This document shows positions 1-8,112 of a DNA stretch of 11,335 nucleotides, piece after piece. The position numbers were made by a program, and so were the translations under genes. The notes beneath the pieces are model-generated. The model saw only the letters and a program-made list of their open reading frames with translations. It had not been told where the DNA came from and searched no databases. Position 1 is the first letter of the stretch. Every line of letters begins with the position of its first letter. The stretch lies in assembly GCA_019247255.1 (NCBI GenBank), contig JAFAPJ010000466.1:1-11335 (forward strand), written 5' to 3'. This stretch comes from Methylobacteriaceae bacterium (GTDB lineage: Bacteria; Pseudomonadota; Alphaproteobacteria; Rhizobiales; Beijerinckiaceae).

Positions 1-42
1 AGCGAGGCCGAGAGCAGCTCGACGGCGAGCTGAGCGACGGCC

Positions 43-63
43 CGCCCGCGCTCTCCGCGGGCG
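43..63. terminator. GC stem-loop after the exported-protein gene
   Basis: A perfect 8-bp inverted repeat (43-50 with 56-63, loop CTCTC) starts 3 nt past the TAG stop of the minus-strand gene ending at 67. There is no following T-run, so it is either an intrinsic terminator of the weak type common in GC-rich genomes or an mRNA 3'-end stabiliser. Positions 1-42 show nothing else that I can assign. Confidence 0.35.
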
Positions 64-66
64 CCG

Positions 67-1008
67 CTACTTCGGGGCGATCGAATCGACGATCCGGCGG
101 AAGCGGGGCATCACCGCCTCGCGGACCTCGGCCCGGACGATGCCGACCGTGCGGGTATAGCCGTCCGGCTCGAAGCGGATCGTCTGCATCACGACGACGC
201 TTCGGTCCGAGATCCCGTCCTTCGCGGTCGCGACGATCTCGTGCCAATCCGCCCCGCCCTGCCGGAAGCCCTGCGACCGCTCGAGGACGGTCTCCTTGAG
301 CAGCGTATTCGCGACGAGCGCCGCGCGGGCGAGCGCCTCCCGCTGCTCGGGCGGCGGGCCGGGGGTGAAGGACTGGGCGACGATGAGGACGGGCTGCTCC
401 GCCTCGCGGATCTGATCCTTCGGGCCGTCCGTGAGGAGAATGGAGTTGCCGGCGAGCACTCGCACGGGCCGGAAGCCGGCGAGGTCGCCGAGACGGAACG
501 GCAGCGCTTCGATCTGCCGCTCGATCGGGAGCGGCGGCCTGAGCTGCATCGTCTTCATCGCGGCCACGAGCTCGGCCCGGACGCTCTCGGGCGTCGAGGG
601 CAGGTACTGCGCGACGACGAGCGCCGTCATGGTCGGATCGGCCGCGACCAGGATCGATTTCGCGGTCGTGCGACCGTTCTCGCTCTGCTCGCCGGAGACC
701 AGGATCGCGTCCGCCGCGCCGACCTTGGGGCTCTCGCGCGACGTCAGCACGAAGCCCTGCTGCTTCAGGGCCTCATCCGTGAAGCCCGCCGCGACGCTCG
801 GATAGGCTTCGGCCGGCATCTCGATGAGGACGATCGCGGCGCCGTTCGTCCGGCTCTGGAAGCCCGCAAGCCCCCGCGCCGGGACCATGTCGGGCGGCGG
901 AACGATGCCGATGCGCGAGCCCGGCGGGAAGACGGGCTCGGCCGCTGCCGCCATGCCGGCGATCAGGAGGGCCGCCGCGAGGGTGGCGAAGCGGGACAGG
1001 TCGCGCAT
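67..1008 (-). CDS. Exported protein of unknown function
   Basis: This is a 313-residue protein with a clear Sec signal peptide: a basic start (MRDLSRF), a hydrophobic stretch at about residues 8-22 rich in Ala/Leu, and an AAA-type cleavage site just before Glu24. The mature part therefore lies in the periplasm or at the envelope. It has no further membrane segment, no cysteine pair and no catalytic motif I recognise. The sequence style (GSRIGIVPPPDM near the N-terminus, then alternating strands and helices) resembles conserved hypothetical proteins of Hyphomicrobiales, and I cannot give a function. The ATG at 1008 is chosen because the signal peptide begins there. The ribosome site before it is weak (AGAGAACGGA). 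It lies 119 bp downstream of dapB in the same direction and may be cotranscribed or have its own promoter. The coding call is firm; the role is unknown. Confidence 0.85.
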   Translation of the reverse strand: MRDLSRFATLAAALLIAGMAAAAEPVFPPGSRIGIVPPPDMVPARGLAGFQSRTNGAAIVLIEMPAEAYPSVAAGFTDEALKQQGFVLTSRESPKVGAADAILVSGEQSENGRTTAKSILVAADPTMTALVVAQYLPSTPESVRAELVAAMKTMQLRPPLPIERQIEALPFRLGDLAGFRPVRVLAGNSILLTDGPKDQIREAEQPVLIVAQSFTPGPPPEQREALARAALVANTLLKETVLERSQGFRQGGADWHEIVATAKDGISDRSVVVMQTIRFEPDGYTRTVGIVRAEVREAVMPRFRRIVDSIAPK

Positions 1009-1127
1009 CGATCCGTTCTCTGAATGCGGCGCCGACGAACCTGCGGAACGCGGCGGAAGGAAGGCTGAGCGCGCTCGACTTGCGCGGCGGGGTGAGACGC
1101 ATCGTCCGGGTGCGCCGGCCGGGGGGC

Positions 1128-1943
1128 TCAGACGTCGGCGAGGCCGAGCACGTCGGCCATGCCGTAGAGGCCCGGCGACCGGTCGCGCGCCCAGAGCGCG
1201 GCCGCGACCGCGCCCCGCGCGAAGAGCGCCCGATCCTCGGCCCGATGCCCGAGCTCGATGCGCTCGCCCGCGCCCGCGAACACCACGGCATGCTCGCCGA
1301 TCACCGTCCCGCCGCGGAGCGACGCGAAGCCGATATCCCCTGCCCGGCGCGCGCCCGTATGGCCGTCGCGGCCGCGCACCGACCGCTCATGCAGCGCCAC
1401 CTCGCGGCCGGCGGCCGCCGCCTCGCCGAGCAGCAGCGCCGTGCCCGAGGGAGCGTCGACCTTGTGGCGATGGTGCATCTCGACGATCTCGATGTCCCAT
1501 TCGGGCCCGAGCGCCGCCGCCGCCTTGCGGACGAGCGCCGCCAGGAGGTTCACGCCAAGCGACATGTTGCCGGACTGGACGACCCGGGCGCGGGCCGAAG
1601 CCTCGCGCAAGGCGGCGAGCTCGCCCGGCCCGAGGCCCGTCGTTCCGACGACGTGAATGAGACCGCGCTCGGCCGTGAGACGCGCATACGCGACCGTCGC
1701 GGCAGGGGCCGTGAAGTCCAGGATCGCCTCAGCCCGGGCGAAGGCGACCTCCGGATCGGCCGTGACGGCCAGGCCGAGCTCGGGCGTGCCGGCGAGGAGC
1801 CCGGCATCCTGCCCGACCGTCCCGCTTTCCGGCCGGTCGACCGCCCCAACGAGCGAGCAGCCGCGCTCCTCCGCGACGGCCCGGACGAGCATGCGCCCCA
1901 TGCGGCCGCCCGCGCCCACGACCGCGACCCTGAGCTCCGTCAT
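1128..1943 (-). CDS. dapB: 4-hydroxy-tetrahydrodipicolinate reductase
   Basis: DapB reduces 4-hydroxy-tetrahydrodipicolinate with NAD(P)H in the cytosol, on the route to meso-diaminopimelate (peptidoglycan) and lysine. The 271 residues match the usual length. The N-terminal Rossmann domain has the nucleotide loop GAGGRMG (residues 10-16), the DFT motif (76-78) and GTTG (100-103). The C-terminal substrate domain carries the family signature [15 protein letters not shown] (about 155-169), with the catalytic His and Lys (His157/158 and Lys161). The ATG at 1943 is one base past the TGA stop of the preceding 110-codon ORF (TGA-C-ATG), and its purine-rich ribosome site (GAGGGGG) lies inside that ORF, so translation is probably coupled. 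No other dap gene is present, which is normal for alphaproteobacteria, where dap genes are scattered. All key residues are intact. Confidence 0.97.
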   Translation of the reverse strand: MTELRVAVVGAGGRMGRMLVRAVAEERGCSLVGAVDRPESGTVGQDAGLLAGTPELGLAVTADPEVAFARAEAILDFTAPAATVAYARLTAERGLIHVVGTTGLGPGELAALREASARARVVQSGNMSLGVNLLAALVRKAAAALGPEWDIEIVEMHHRHKVDAPSGTALLLGEAAAAGREVALHERSVRGRDGHTGARRAGDIGFASLRGGTVIGEHAVVFAGAGERIELGHRAEDRALFARGAVAAALWARDRSPGLYGMADVLGLADV

Positions 1944-1944
1944 G

Positions 1945-2277
1945 TCAGGCTGCCCCCTCGAAGGTCGACGCGGCGCCCCCGGTCAGCGGGCGGCCGACGA
2001 GCCGCTCCAGCACGCCCACGGGCGATTGCGAGCGGTCCGCGATGGCGGCAGCGCCCGGCCGGAGCGCGATGTTCTTGGCGCCCTCGTCCGCAGAGGCGCC
2101 CGTCAGGAAGCGGCCCTCCCCAGGCTCGAGCGCGAAGGCGAGGTGCGGGAAATAGAGCACATCGCCCTCCTCGAGCCCGCGGCGCGCCTGATCGCGGTCG
2201 CTTCCGACGTGCGCGTCCCAATCGGCGAGCGGCCAGGTGCGTAGGATGTCGGGCGCGGCAGCGGCGGTTGCGGCCAT
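1945..2277 (-). CDS. Shortened Kdo hydroxylase-like protein, catalytic middle missing
   Basis: This 110-residue ORF has an ATG at 2277 with a plausible ribosome site (CCGGAGACC). Residues about 30-74 ([20 protein letters not shown] and onward to KNIALRP) read like the N-terminal region of the Kdo hydroxylase family (KdoO, an Fe(II)/2-oxoglutarate dioxygenase that converts Kdo to Ko in lipopolysaccharide). Residues about 81-98 ([18 protein letters not shown]) read like the extreme C-terminus of the same family. Family members are usually near 300 residues, so some 190 residues, including the metal-binding His/Asp/His core, appear to be absent at a junction near residues 76-81 (about nt 2035-2052). 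The frame stays open across the junction. As written it cannot be an active dioxygenase. It is either a decaying gene kept in frame by coupling to dapB, or a small protein with a new role. The family assignment is from memory of the sequences and is moderate. The ORF being translated is likely from codon bias and its tight join to dapB. Confidence 0.6.
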   Translation of the reverse strand: MAATAAAAPDILRTWPLADWDAHVGSDRDQARRGLEEGDVLYFPHLAFALEPGEGRFLTGASADEGAKNIALRPGAAAIADRSQSPVGVLERLVGRPLTGGAASTFEGAA

Positions 2278-2657
2278 GGCGGGTCTCCGGTGGGGCGGCC
2301 GTGCAAATCATCCGGTCCGGCCGGATGCAAGGCCTCGCGCCCCGGGAAGGAAATGCCCCACACGTTGGCCGCGTGCCGTGGCCGCCACCCTCCCCTGAAG
2401 CGGAGGGGTCGCAGCCTCCTGGTTCATGGTGGCGGGTGGAGCTGCCACCCTGATGGCTTGAGCCAGGCCGCGCAGACCGACCGCGGCACATCCTTGACGG
2501 GGAGACGCGGGTGATCCCTCCCCTTCAGGGGATGGTGGGCGCGAAGCGCCCGGGTGGGGCGAGGCCCTTTCCGCGCGCTGCGACGCAAGCCTGGGTTCAG
2601 CCTTCCAGCCCGGCGGTCCTGCATCCCGGCTTGCGCCGGGATGCAGGATGGCGCGGG
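2278..2657. repeat. Non-coding stretch with a cluster of REP-like stem-loops
   Basis: No credible gene occupies these 380 bases; the open frames here lack sensible starts and protein character. The stretch contains several inverted repeats: CCCTCC/GGAGGG (2388-2393 with 2402-2407), GGTGGC/GCCACC (2428-2433 with 2444-2449), TCCCC-TTCA-GGGGA (2519-2532) and GGGCGC-GAA-GCGCCC (2537-2551). The last two, followed by GGGTGGGG, resemble the CCCTCCCCTTCAGGGGAGGG-type palindromic repeat scattered between genes in Hyphomicrobiales chromosomes, with one arm decayed here. A further perfect 14-bp hairpin (2617-2648) is listed separately. Two or more copies of repeat elements seem to have inserted and partly degraded. 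The stretch probably also contains the promoter of the 110-codon ORF/dapB unit, but I cannot identify it. Confidence 0.55.
2617..2648. repeat. Perfect 14-bp stem-loop downstream of DUF1330 gene
   Basis: Arms TCCTGCATCCCGGC (2617-2630) and its exact complement (2635-2648) flank the 4-base loop TTGC. It begins 9 nt past the TAA stop of the minus-strand DUF1330 gene. It has no T-tract, so it could be a repeat-element palindrome that also acts as an mRNA 3' end or terminator. Confidence 0.6.
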
Positions 2658-2963
2658 TTAGCCCGGCTGCGGGCCGTCGTAGCCCTCGATGATGATGATA
2701 TCCATCTCGGCGCCGCCCCGCTGCTTGGCGCGGGCCGCCTGATATTCCTCGCTGTGCCAGCAATCGAGCGCCGCCTGATAGCTCGGAAACTGGATCACGA
2801 CGTTGCGGGCCCGGCTCGACCCGGCTGGGTTCTCGAATTGGCCGCCGCGCACGAGGAACTTGCCGCCGAACTTGGCGAAGGCGACCCCGTTCGAGGACGC
2901 GTAATCCTTGTAGCTCTCCTGGTCGTGCACATCGACGCGCGCGACCCAATAGCCGATTGCCAT
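2658..2963 (-). CDS. DUF1330 domain protein
   Basis: This is a small cytosolic protein (101 residues) that fits the DUF1330 family, a dimeric ferredoxin-like alpha/beta-barrel fold of about 95 residues. Recognisable family features in order are the opening YWVARVDV strand, YKDYASSNG (18-26), the GGKFLVRGG turn (33-41), RNVVIQFPSYQAAL (53-66), the SEEYQAARAKR-type helix (71-82) and the closing IIIIEGYDG strand. The biochemical function of the family is not established. The ATG at 2963 is preceded by a strong ribosome site (GGGGAGGGGAG). It lies 102 bp downstream of the methyltransferase gene in the same direction and could be the last gene of the heat-shock transcript or a separate unit. The 14-bp hairpin follows its stop. 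Confidence 0.93.
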   Translation of the reverse strand: MAIGYWVARVDVHDQESYKDYASSNGVAFAKFGGKFLVRGGQFENPAGSSRARNVVIQFPSYQAALDCWHSEEYQAARAKQRGGAEMDIIIIEGYDGPQPG

Positions 2964-3065
2964 ACTCCCCTCCCCTCGCTCGCCGGCACCCTCGGGCGGG
3001 CCGGGCCGCCGCGTGGCTAATAGGGGAAGCGTCTCGGCCGCAAGAAGGAAGAGAGCACGCCGGGC

Positions 3066-3680
3066 TCAGCCGCGGCGATACACCCAGACGCGGGCCGGCG
3101 GGACGTTGCGCCAGATCCATTCCGAGCGCTCGGCCCGGTACTCGTCCGAGCGCGCCGGGATCGGCGGCACGATCGAGTAGGTGAACTGCACGAAGGGCGC
3201 GCCCGGATGCATGCGCGCATGCGCGGCGGCGAGCAGCGCGAGACGCTGGTCCAGCGGCTTCGTGAAGAGCGGCAGGCTCGAGAGGCAGCCGGCGCAAGGC
3301 TCGCTCACGAGCTCGGCCAGGCTGTCCTCGACGTCGTAGGCGTCGCCCTGGACGATCGTCGCGCGCGGGAACCGTCGCGTCAGGAGCTGGCAGAAATCCG
3401 GGTTGAACTCGACGAGAACGAGACGCTCCTGCTCGATCCCGCGCGCGAGCAGCGCTTCCGTTACGCGTCCCGTCCCGGGTCCGAGCTCCACGACCTGGCC
3501 GGGCCGGCGCGGATCCACATAGGCCGCCATCGCGGCCGAGAGATGGCGGCTCGACGGCGCGACCGCGCCCGTCACGAGAGGCCGTTCCAGCCAGGAGCGC
3601 AGGAAGCGCGCCTCGTCCTCGAACCGGTCCTTGCCCGCGCGGCCCTTCCGCGGCGCCGGCCTGTGCGACAGCTGGAGCAA
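3066..3680 (-). CDS. pmtA: PmtA-type phospholipid N-methyltransferase
   Basis: This is a class I SAM-dependent methyltransferase of the bacterial PmtA family, which methylates phosphatidylethanolamine toward phosphatidylcholine at the inner face of the membrane. From the proposed start it has 204 residues, the usual size. The N-terminal DEARFLRSW...TGAVAPSSRHLSAAMA segment is characteristic of this family. The SAM-binding motif I is VVELGPGTGRV (Glu65, Gly67, Gly69, Gly71), and the acidic residue at the end of strand 2 is Glu91 in LVEFNPDF. A SLPLFTKPL motif follows strand 4. The frame is open back to a GTG at 3773, but that start overlaps the end of dnaJ by 41 nt and has no ribosome site. 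The TTG at 3680 follows GGGGGACGAG and gives a family-like N-terminus, so I prefer it. It sits just downstream of dnaJ on the same strand. The specific lipid substrate is inferred from family. Confidence 0.85.
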   Translation of the reverse strand: MLQLSHRPAPRKGRAGKDRFEDEARFLRSWLERPLVTGAVAPSSRHLSAAMAAYVDPRRPGQVVELGPGTGRVTEALLARGIEQERLVLVEFNPDFCQLLTRRFPRATIVQGDAYDVEDSLAELVSEPCAGCLSSLPLFTKPLDQRLALLAAAHARMHPGAPFVQFTYSIVPPIPARSDEYRAERSEWIWRNVPPARVWVYRRG

Positions 3681-3732
3681 CCCTCGTCCCCCGGGGATGG
3701 TCCGGCGGGACGCCGGACTTCTGACAATGCGG

Positions 3733-4878
3733 CTAGGCTCGGGTCGATCCGCCGATGCCGTCGAAGAAATCACGCACGCGAGCGAAGAAGCCGCTGCTCT
3801 CGGGCTGCGTGTCGCCCGACGATTCCCGCTCGAACTCGGCGAGGAGCTCGCGCTGGCGGCGCGTGAGGTTCTGCGGCGTCTCGACCATGACCTGAATGTA
3901 CAGGTCGCCGATATCGCGCGAGCGCAGGACTGTCATCCCCTTCCCGCGCAGCCGGAACTGCTTGCCGGATTGCGTGCCCTCCGGCACCCGCACCCGGGCG
4001 TCGACCCCGTCGAGCGCCGGGACGGTGAACTCGCCGCCGAGCGCCGCCGTGACCATCGAGATCGGCACCTGGCAGAACAGGTCGGCCCCGTCGCGCTGGA
4101 AGAAGGGGTGCGGCTTGAGGCTGACGAAGATGTAGAGGTCGCCGGCCGGTCCGCCGCGCAATCCGCCCTCGCCTTCCCCAGCGAGTCGAATCCGCGTTCC
4201 GTCCTCGACGCCGGCCGGGATGTTGACCGAGAGCGTCCGCTCGCGCGTGACGCGGCCCGCCCCGCCGCAATTCGCGCACGGGTCGTCGATCACCTCGCCG
4301 CGGCCGCCGCAATTCGGGCAGGTCCGCTCGATCGCGAAGAAGCCCTGCGCCGCCCGCACGCGCCCGGCGCCCCCACAGGTCGGGCAGGCGCGCGGCTTCG
4401 AGCCCGCCTTCGCGCCCGTGCCCGAGCAGACCTCGCAGGTGACGGCCGTGGGCACCGTGATGGAGGCGGCCTTGCCGGCATAGGCCTCCTCGAGGCTGAT
4501 CTCGAGGTTGTAGCGCAGGTCCGAGCCGCGCTCGCGCCCGCCCGTCGTCCGGGCGCCCGGCCGCCGGCCTTCCCCGAAGAAAGTGTCGAAGATGTCCGAC
4601 ATGAAGTCGCCGAACCCGGCGTCGAAGCCGGGGCCGCCCGGCCCGCCGCCGCCCTGAAAGGCGGCGTGGCCAAACCGGTCATAGGCGGCGCGCTTCTGCC
4701 CGTCGGACAGGACCTGGTAGGCCTCGTTGATCTCCTTGAAGGTGATCTCGGCCTGCTTGTCGCCCGGATTGCGGTCCGGGTGCCATTTCATGGCGAGCTT
4801 GCGGAAGCTCGACTTGAGCTCGGCTTCGGTCGCGCCGCGCGCGACGCCGAGAACTTCGTAATAGTCGCGCTTGGACAT
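3733..4878 (-). CDS. dnaJ: Chaperone DnaJ (type I Hsp40)
   Basis: DnaJ delivers unfolded proteins to DnaK and stimulates its ATPase. The 381 residues are complete. The J domain (1-70) has the DnaK-contacting HPD at 33-35. A Gly/Phe-rich linker follows (about 75-105). The zinc region has all four CxxCxGxG repeats (148-155, 165-172, 187-194 and 201-208), which bind two zinc ions. C-terminal substrate-binding and dimerisation domains complete the protein. The ATG at 4878 is the normal [11 protein letters not shown] start, with AGGGCGGGG upstream. It follows dnaK after 125 nt on the same strand and is probably transcribed from the dnaK heat-shock promoter, with the intervening hairpins possibly tuning its level. 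Nothing is missing or unusual in the protein. Confidence 0.98.
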   Translation of the reverse strand: MSKRDYYEVLGVARGATEAELKSSFRKLAMKWHPDRNPGDKQAEITFKEINEAYQVLSDGQKRAAYDRFGHAAFQGGGGPGGPGFDAGFGDFMSDIFDTFFGEGRRPGARTTGGRERGSDLRYNLEISLEEAYAGKAASITVPTAVTCEVCSGTGAKAGSKPRACPTCGGAGRVRAAQGFFAIERTCPNCGGRGEVIDDPCANCGGAGRVTRERTLSVNIPAGVEDGTRIRLAGEGEGGLRGGPAGDLYIFVSLKPHPFFQRDGADLFCQVPISMVTAALGGEFTVPALDGVDARVRVPEGTQSGKQFRLRGKGMTVLRSRDIGDLYIQVMVETPQNLTRRQRELLAEFERESSGDTQPESSGFFARVRDFFDGIGGSTRA

Positions 4879-4907
4879 CGCCCCGCCCTGGAACCCCCGG
4901 CATGGTC

Positions 4908-4987
4908 ATGGCCGGGTCAGGGCCCGGCCATCTCGATCGGGAGGGCGCGGCCTCCCGACACGGGATCCCCGGGACGAGCCCGGGGAT
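4908..4987. repeat. Three tandem stem-loops between dnaK and dnaJ
   Basis: Within the 125-nt dnaK-dnaJ spacer there are three perfect inverted repeats side by side: ATGGCCGGG-N6-CCCGGCCAT (4908-4931), CGGGAGG-N6-CCTCCCG (4938-4957) and ATCCCCGGG-N5-CCCGGGGAT (4965-4987, followed by GAC). The last resembles the GTCATCCCCGGG-type intergenic palindromes common in alphaproteobacterial chromosomes. In the dnaK-dnaJ messenger these would form a compact structured block, suited to protecting the dnaK 3' end or attenuating read-through into dnaJ. The structures are directly visible; the function is inferred. Confidence 0.7.
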
Positions 4988-5003
4988 GACACGTTGCGAA
5001 GAC

Positions 5004-6926
<1,923 letters not shown>

Positions 6927-6955
6927 GGTGGGATCCCTCAATCCTTAAGCAGACC

Positions 6956-7040
6956 GCCGGGCCCCGAAAGGCGACCCGGCCCATGGCTGTGCAGGATGGA
7001 GGATGCCCGGCCGGCACAGGACGTCGTCCGCACATCCTCC
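6956..7040 (-). promoter_or_regulatory. Structured dnaK 5' leader
   Basis: Between the predicted heat-shock promoter and the dnaK ATG lies a leader of about 120 nt. It contains GGAGGATG/CATCCTCC, a perfect 8-bp pair (6998-7005 with 7033-7040), enclosing a smaller GGACG/CGTCC pair. A second pair, GCCGGG/CCCGGC (6956-6961 with 6975-6980), lies closer to the gene. Neither stem covers the AGGGA ribosome site directly. A role in mRNA stability or temperature sensing is possible but is not shown by the sequence. Confidence 0.4.
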
Positions 7041-7051
7041 GCGATCCCGGC

Positions 7052-7080
7052 GATATGGGAAGGACGCCTGTGCCTTCAAG
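7052..7080 (-). promoter_or_regulatory. RpoH (sigma-32) heat-shock promoter for dnaK
   Basis: Reading the minus strand, CTTGAA (7075-7080) is separated by 15 nt from CCCATAT (7053-7059). This closely matches the sigma-32 consensus (CTTGAA, spacer of about 11-16, CCCCAT-T). The transcription start would be near 7045, and dnaK (ATG 6926) is the next gene downstream. It lies in the non-coding gap after the NmrA-like gene, as expected for the promoter of a dnaK-dnaJ operon. No CIRCE (HrcA) inverted repeat accompanies it. Confidence 0.7.
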
Positions 7081-7152
7081 AACAAAGAGCGGCTTTTCCC
7101 CCGCGGTGCGGGATTGCGGCAACGCTTCGCCGTCGCTTTGACAGAACCTCGG

Positions 7153-8025
7153 TCAGGCCGCCTTGGCCGCTGTCCAGCCCGCCAGGGTGTCGGACAGCCC
7201 CGTCGTGCCCGAGCGTGCCTCCGCCTGGCCCGAGAACCGGACGTGCCCGGCATTGATGCCGTCGTACATCTCGGCGATCAGCGTGGCGTAGGCCTCGCCG
7301 AGCCCGGCCGCCTGCAGCGTCGCGACCCACGCTTCGCGCGGCGGCTGGACCGCAGCGACCTGCCGGCCGAGCGCCCGGCCGACCGCCTGCGCGACGTCGT
7401 TCGCGGAATACGGCTCCGGCCCGGATAGCTCGACGATCGCGGGCGGCGCCGTCTCGAGAAGCAGCTCCGCCGCGACGCGGCCGATGTCGCGCGTGGCGAC
7501 CATCGTCCGCGGGCGGTCGAGGGGGTCGAGCATCGTCGGGAGAATGCCCTGCTCGGCGGCGAGCCCGAAGACCGGCCGCCAGTTCTCCTGGAAGAAGGTC
7601 GCGCGCAGGAAGGTGAGCGTCGGGACGGCCCCGGCGAGGATCGCCTCGGCCTCGTGAAGGCCGCGGATCGGGCCCGTGCCGGACGGCAGATGCGCCCCCT
7701 CCGACGACAGGAAGACGAGCCGCGCGAGCCCGGCCTTCCTGGACGCGGCGGCCACCGCGCGCGCGGTCGCCGCGTAGGATCCGACCGGATCCGGATGAGC
7801 GAGGTCCGGCGGCGCCAGCATGTAGGCGCCCTCCGCCCCGTCGAGAACGGCGGCGAGACGCTCGGCGTCCGCCACGTCGCTCTGGACGAGCTCGACGCCC
7901 CGGGCCGCCCAAGGCGCCGCTCGGCCGAGATCCCGCACCGGCGCTCGCACGCGCTGCCCGCGCGCCAGGAGGGCCTCGGCGGCAGCCGCCCCTGTCTGTC
8001 CCGTAATGCCCGCGATCACGAACAT
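7153..8025 (-). CDS. NmrA-like NAD(P)-binding protein (atypical SDR)
   Basis: This 290-residue cytosolic protein belongs to the atypical short-chain dehydrogenase / NmrA group. The N-terminal strand-loop VIAGITGQTGAAAAEALL carries the dinucleotide-binding GxxGxxG (6-12). It is followed by RAPVRD (strand 2, whose Arg residues favour NADPH), QSDVAD (about 48-53) and the GAYMLAPP segment. There is a LVFLSSEGAH motif where classical SDRs have their Ser, but no YxxxK pair in the usual place. This fits NmrA/QorB-like enzymes such as NAD(P)H:quinone oxidoreductase 2 or redox sensors. The substrate cannot be named. The ATG at 8025 has a strong AGGAGAGGGA ribosome site. It is divergently arranged with the LysR-type gene at 8113, which is the likely regulator. 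Its stop is 73 nt upstream of the dnaK promoter and no strong terminator separates them, so read-through into dnaK is possible. Confidence 0.92.
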   Translation of the reverse strand: MFVIAGITGQTGAAAAEALLARGQRVRAPVRDLGRAAPWAARGVELVQSDVADAERLAAVLDGAEGAYMLAPPDLAHPDPVGSYAATARAVAAASRKAGLARLVFLSSEGAHLPSGTGPIRGLHEAEAILAGAVPTLTFLRATFFQENWRPVFGLAAEQGILPTMLDPLDRPRTMVATRDIGRVAAELLLETAPPAIVELSGPEPYSANDVAQAVGRALGRQVAAVQPPREAWVATLQAAGLGEAYATLIAEMYDGINAGHVRFSGQAEARSGTTGLSDTLAGWTAAKAA

Positions 8026-8081
8026 GGTCCCTCTCCTCTCAGCCTCGAACGGCTGACCCCGGAGCTAAGAAGGCGCTCGAC

Positions 8082-8105
8082 ATACCGCCAATGCATTGTT
8101 GATAT
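8082..8105. promoter_or_regulatory. Candidate LysR-type operator (dyad)
   Basis: The divergent spacer holds a perfect 10-bp palindrome CAATGCATTG (8089-8098) extended by matching ATA (8082-8084) and TAT (8103-8105), with a C/G pair between. It contains T-N11-A spacings (8083/8095 and 8092/8104), the LysR-family box form. It is AT-richer than its surroundings, ends 7 bp before the regulator ATG and lies 57 bp from the NmrA-like ATG. That position fits autorepression plus control of the divergent gene. Confidence 0.5.
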
Positions 8106-8112
8106 CGGGACC

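Noticed and set aside
1009..1127. Possible small gene or regulatory RNA between dapB and the exported-protein gene
   Set aside because: No start with a ribosome site, conserved-looking ORF, clear promoter or strong hairpin could be seen in the 119 bases.
1080..2453. A 457-codon plus-strand frame antisense to dapB
   Set aside because: The composition is Arg/Ala/Pro-rich with no recognisable domain, and it overlaps the intact dapB and the 110-codon ORF, which have proper motifs.
3631..4989. A 452-codon plus-strand frame antisense to dnaJ
   Set aside because: It is a shadow of dnaJ with low-complexity Arg/Ala/Leu sequence; all DnaJ motifs are on the other strand.
7138..7143. TTGACA, a perfect sigma-70 -35 hexamer on the plus strand
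   Set aside because: There is no acceptable -10 element 16-18 bp downstream, and it would transcribe antisense into the NmrA-like gene. It is probably chance.
6927..7152. Possible CIRCE/HrcA operator before dnaK
   Set aside because: No TTAGCACTC-N9-GAGTGCTAA-like repeat is present; the inverted repeats here have unrelated sequence.
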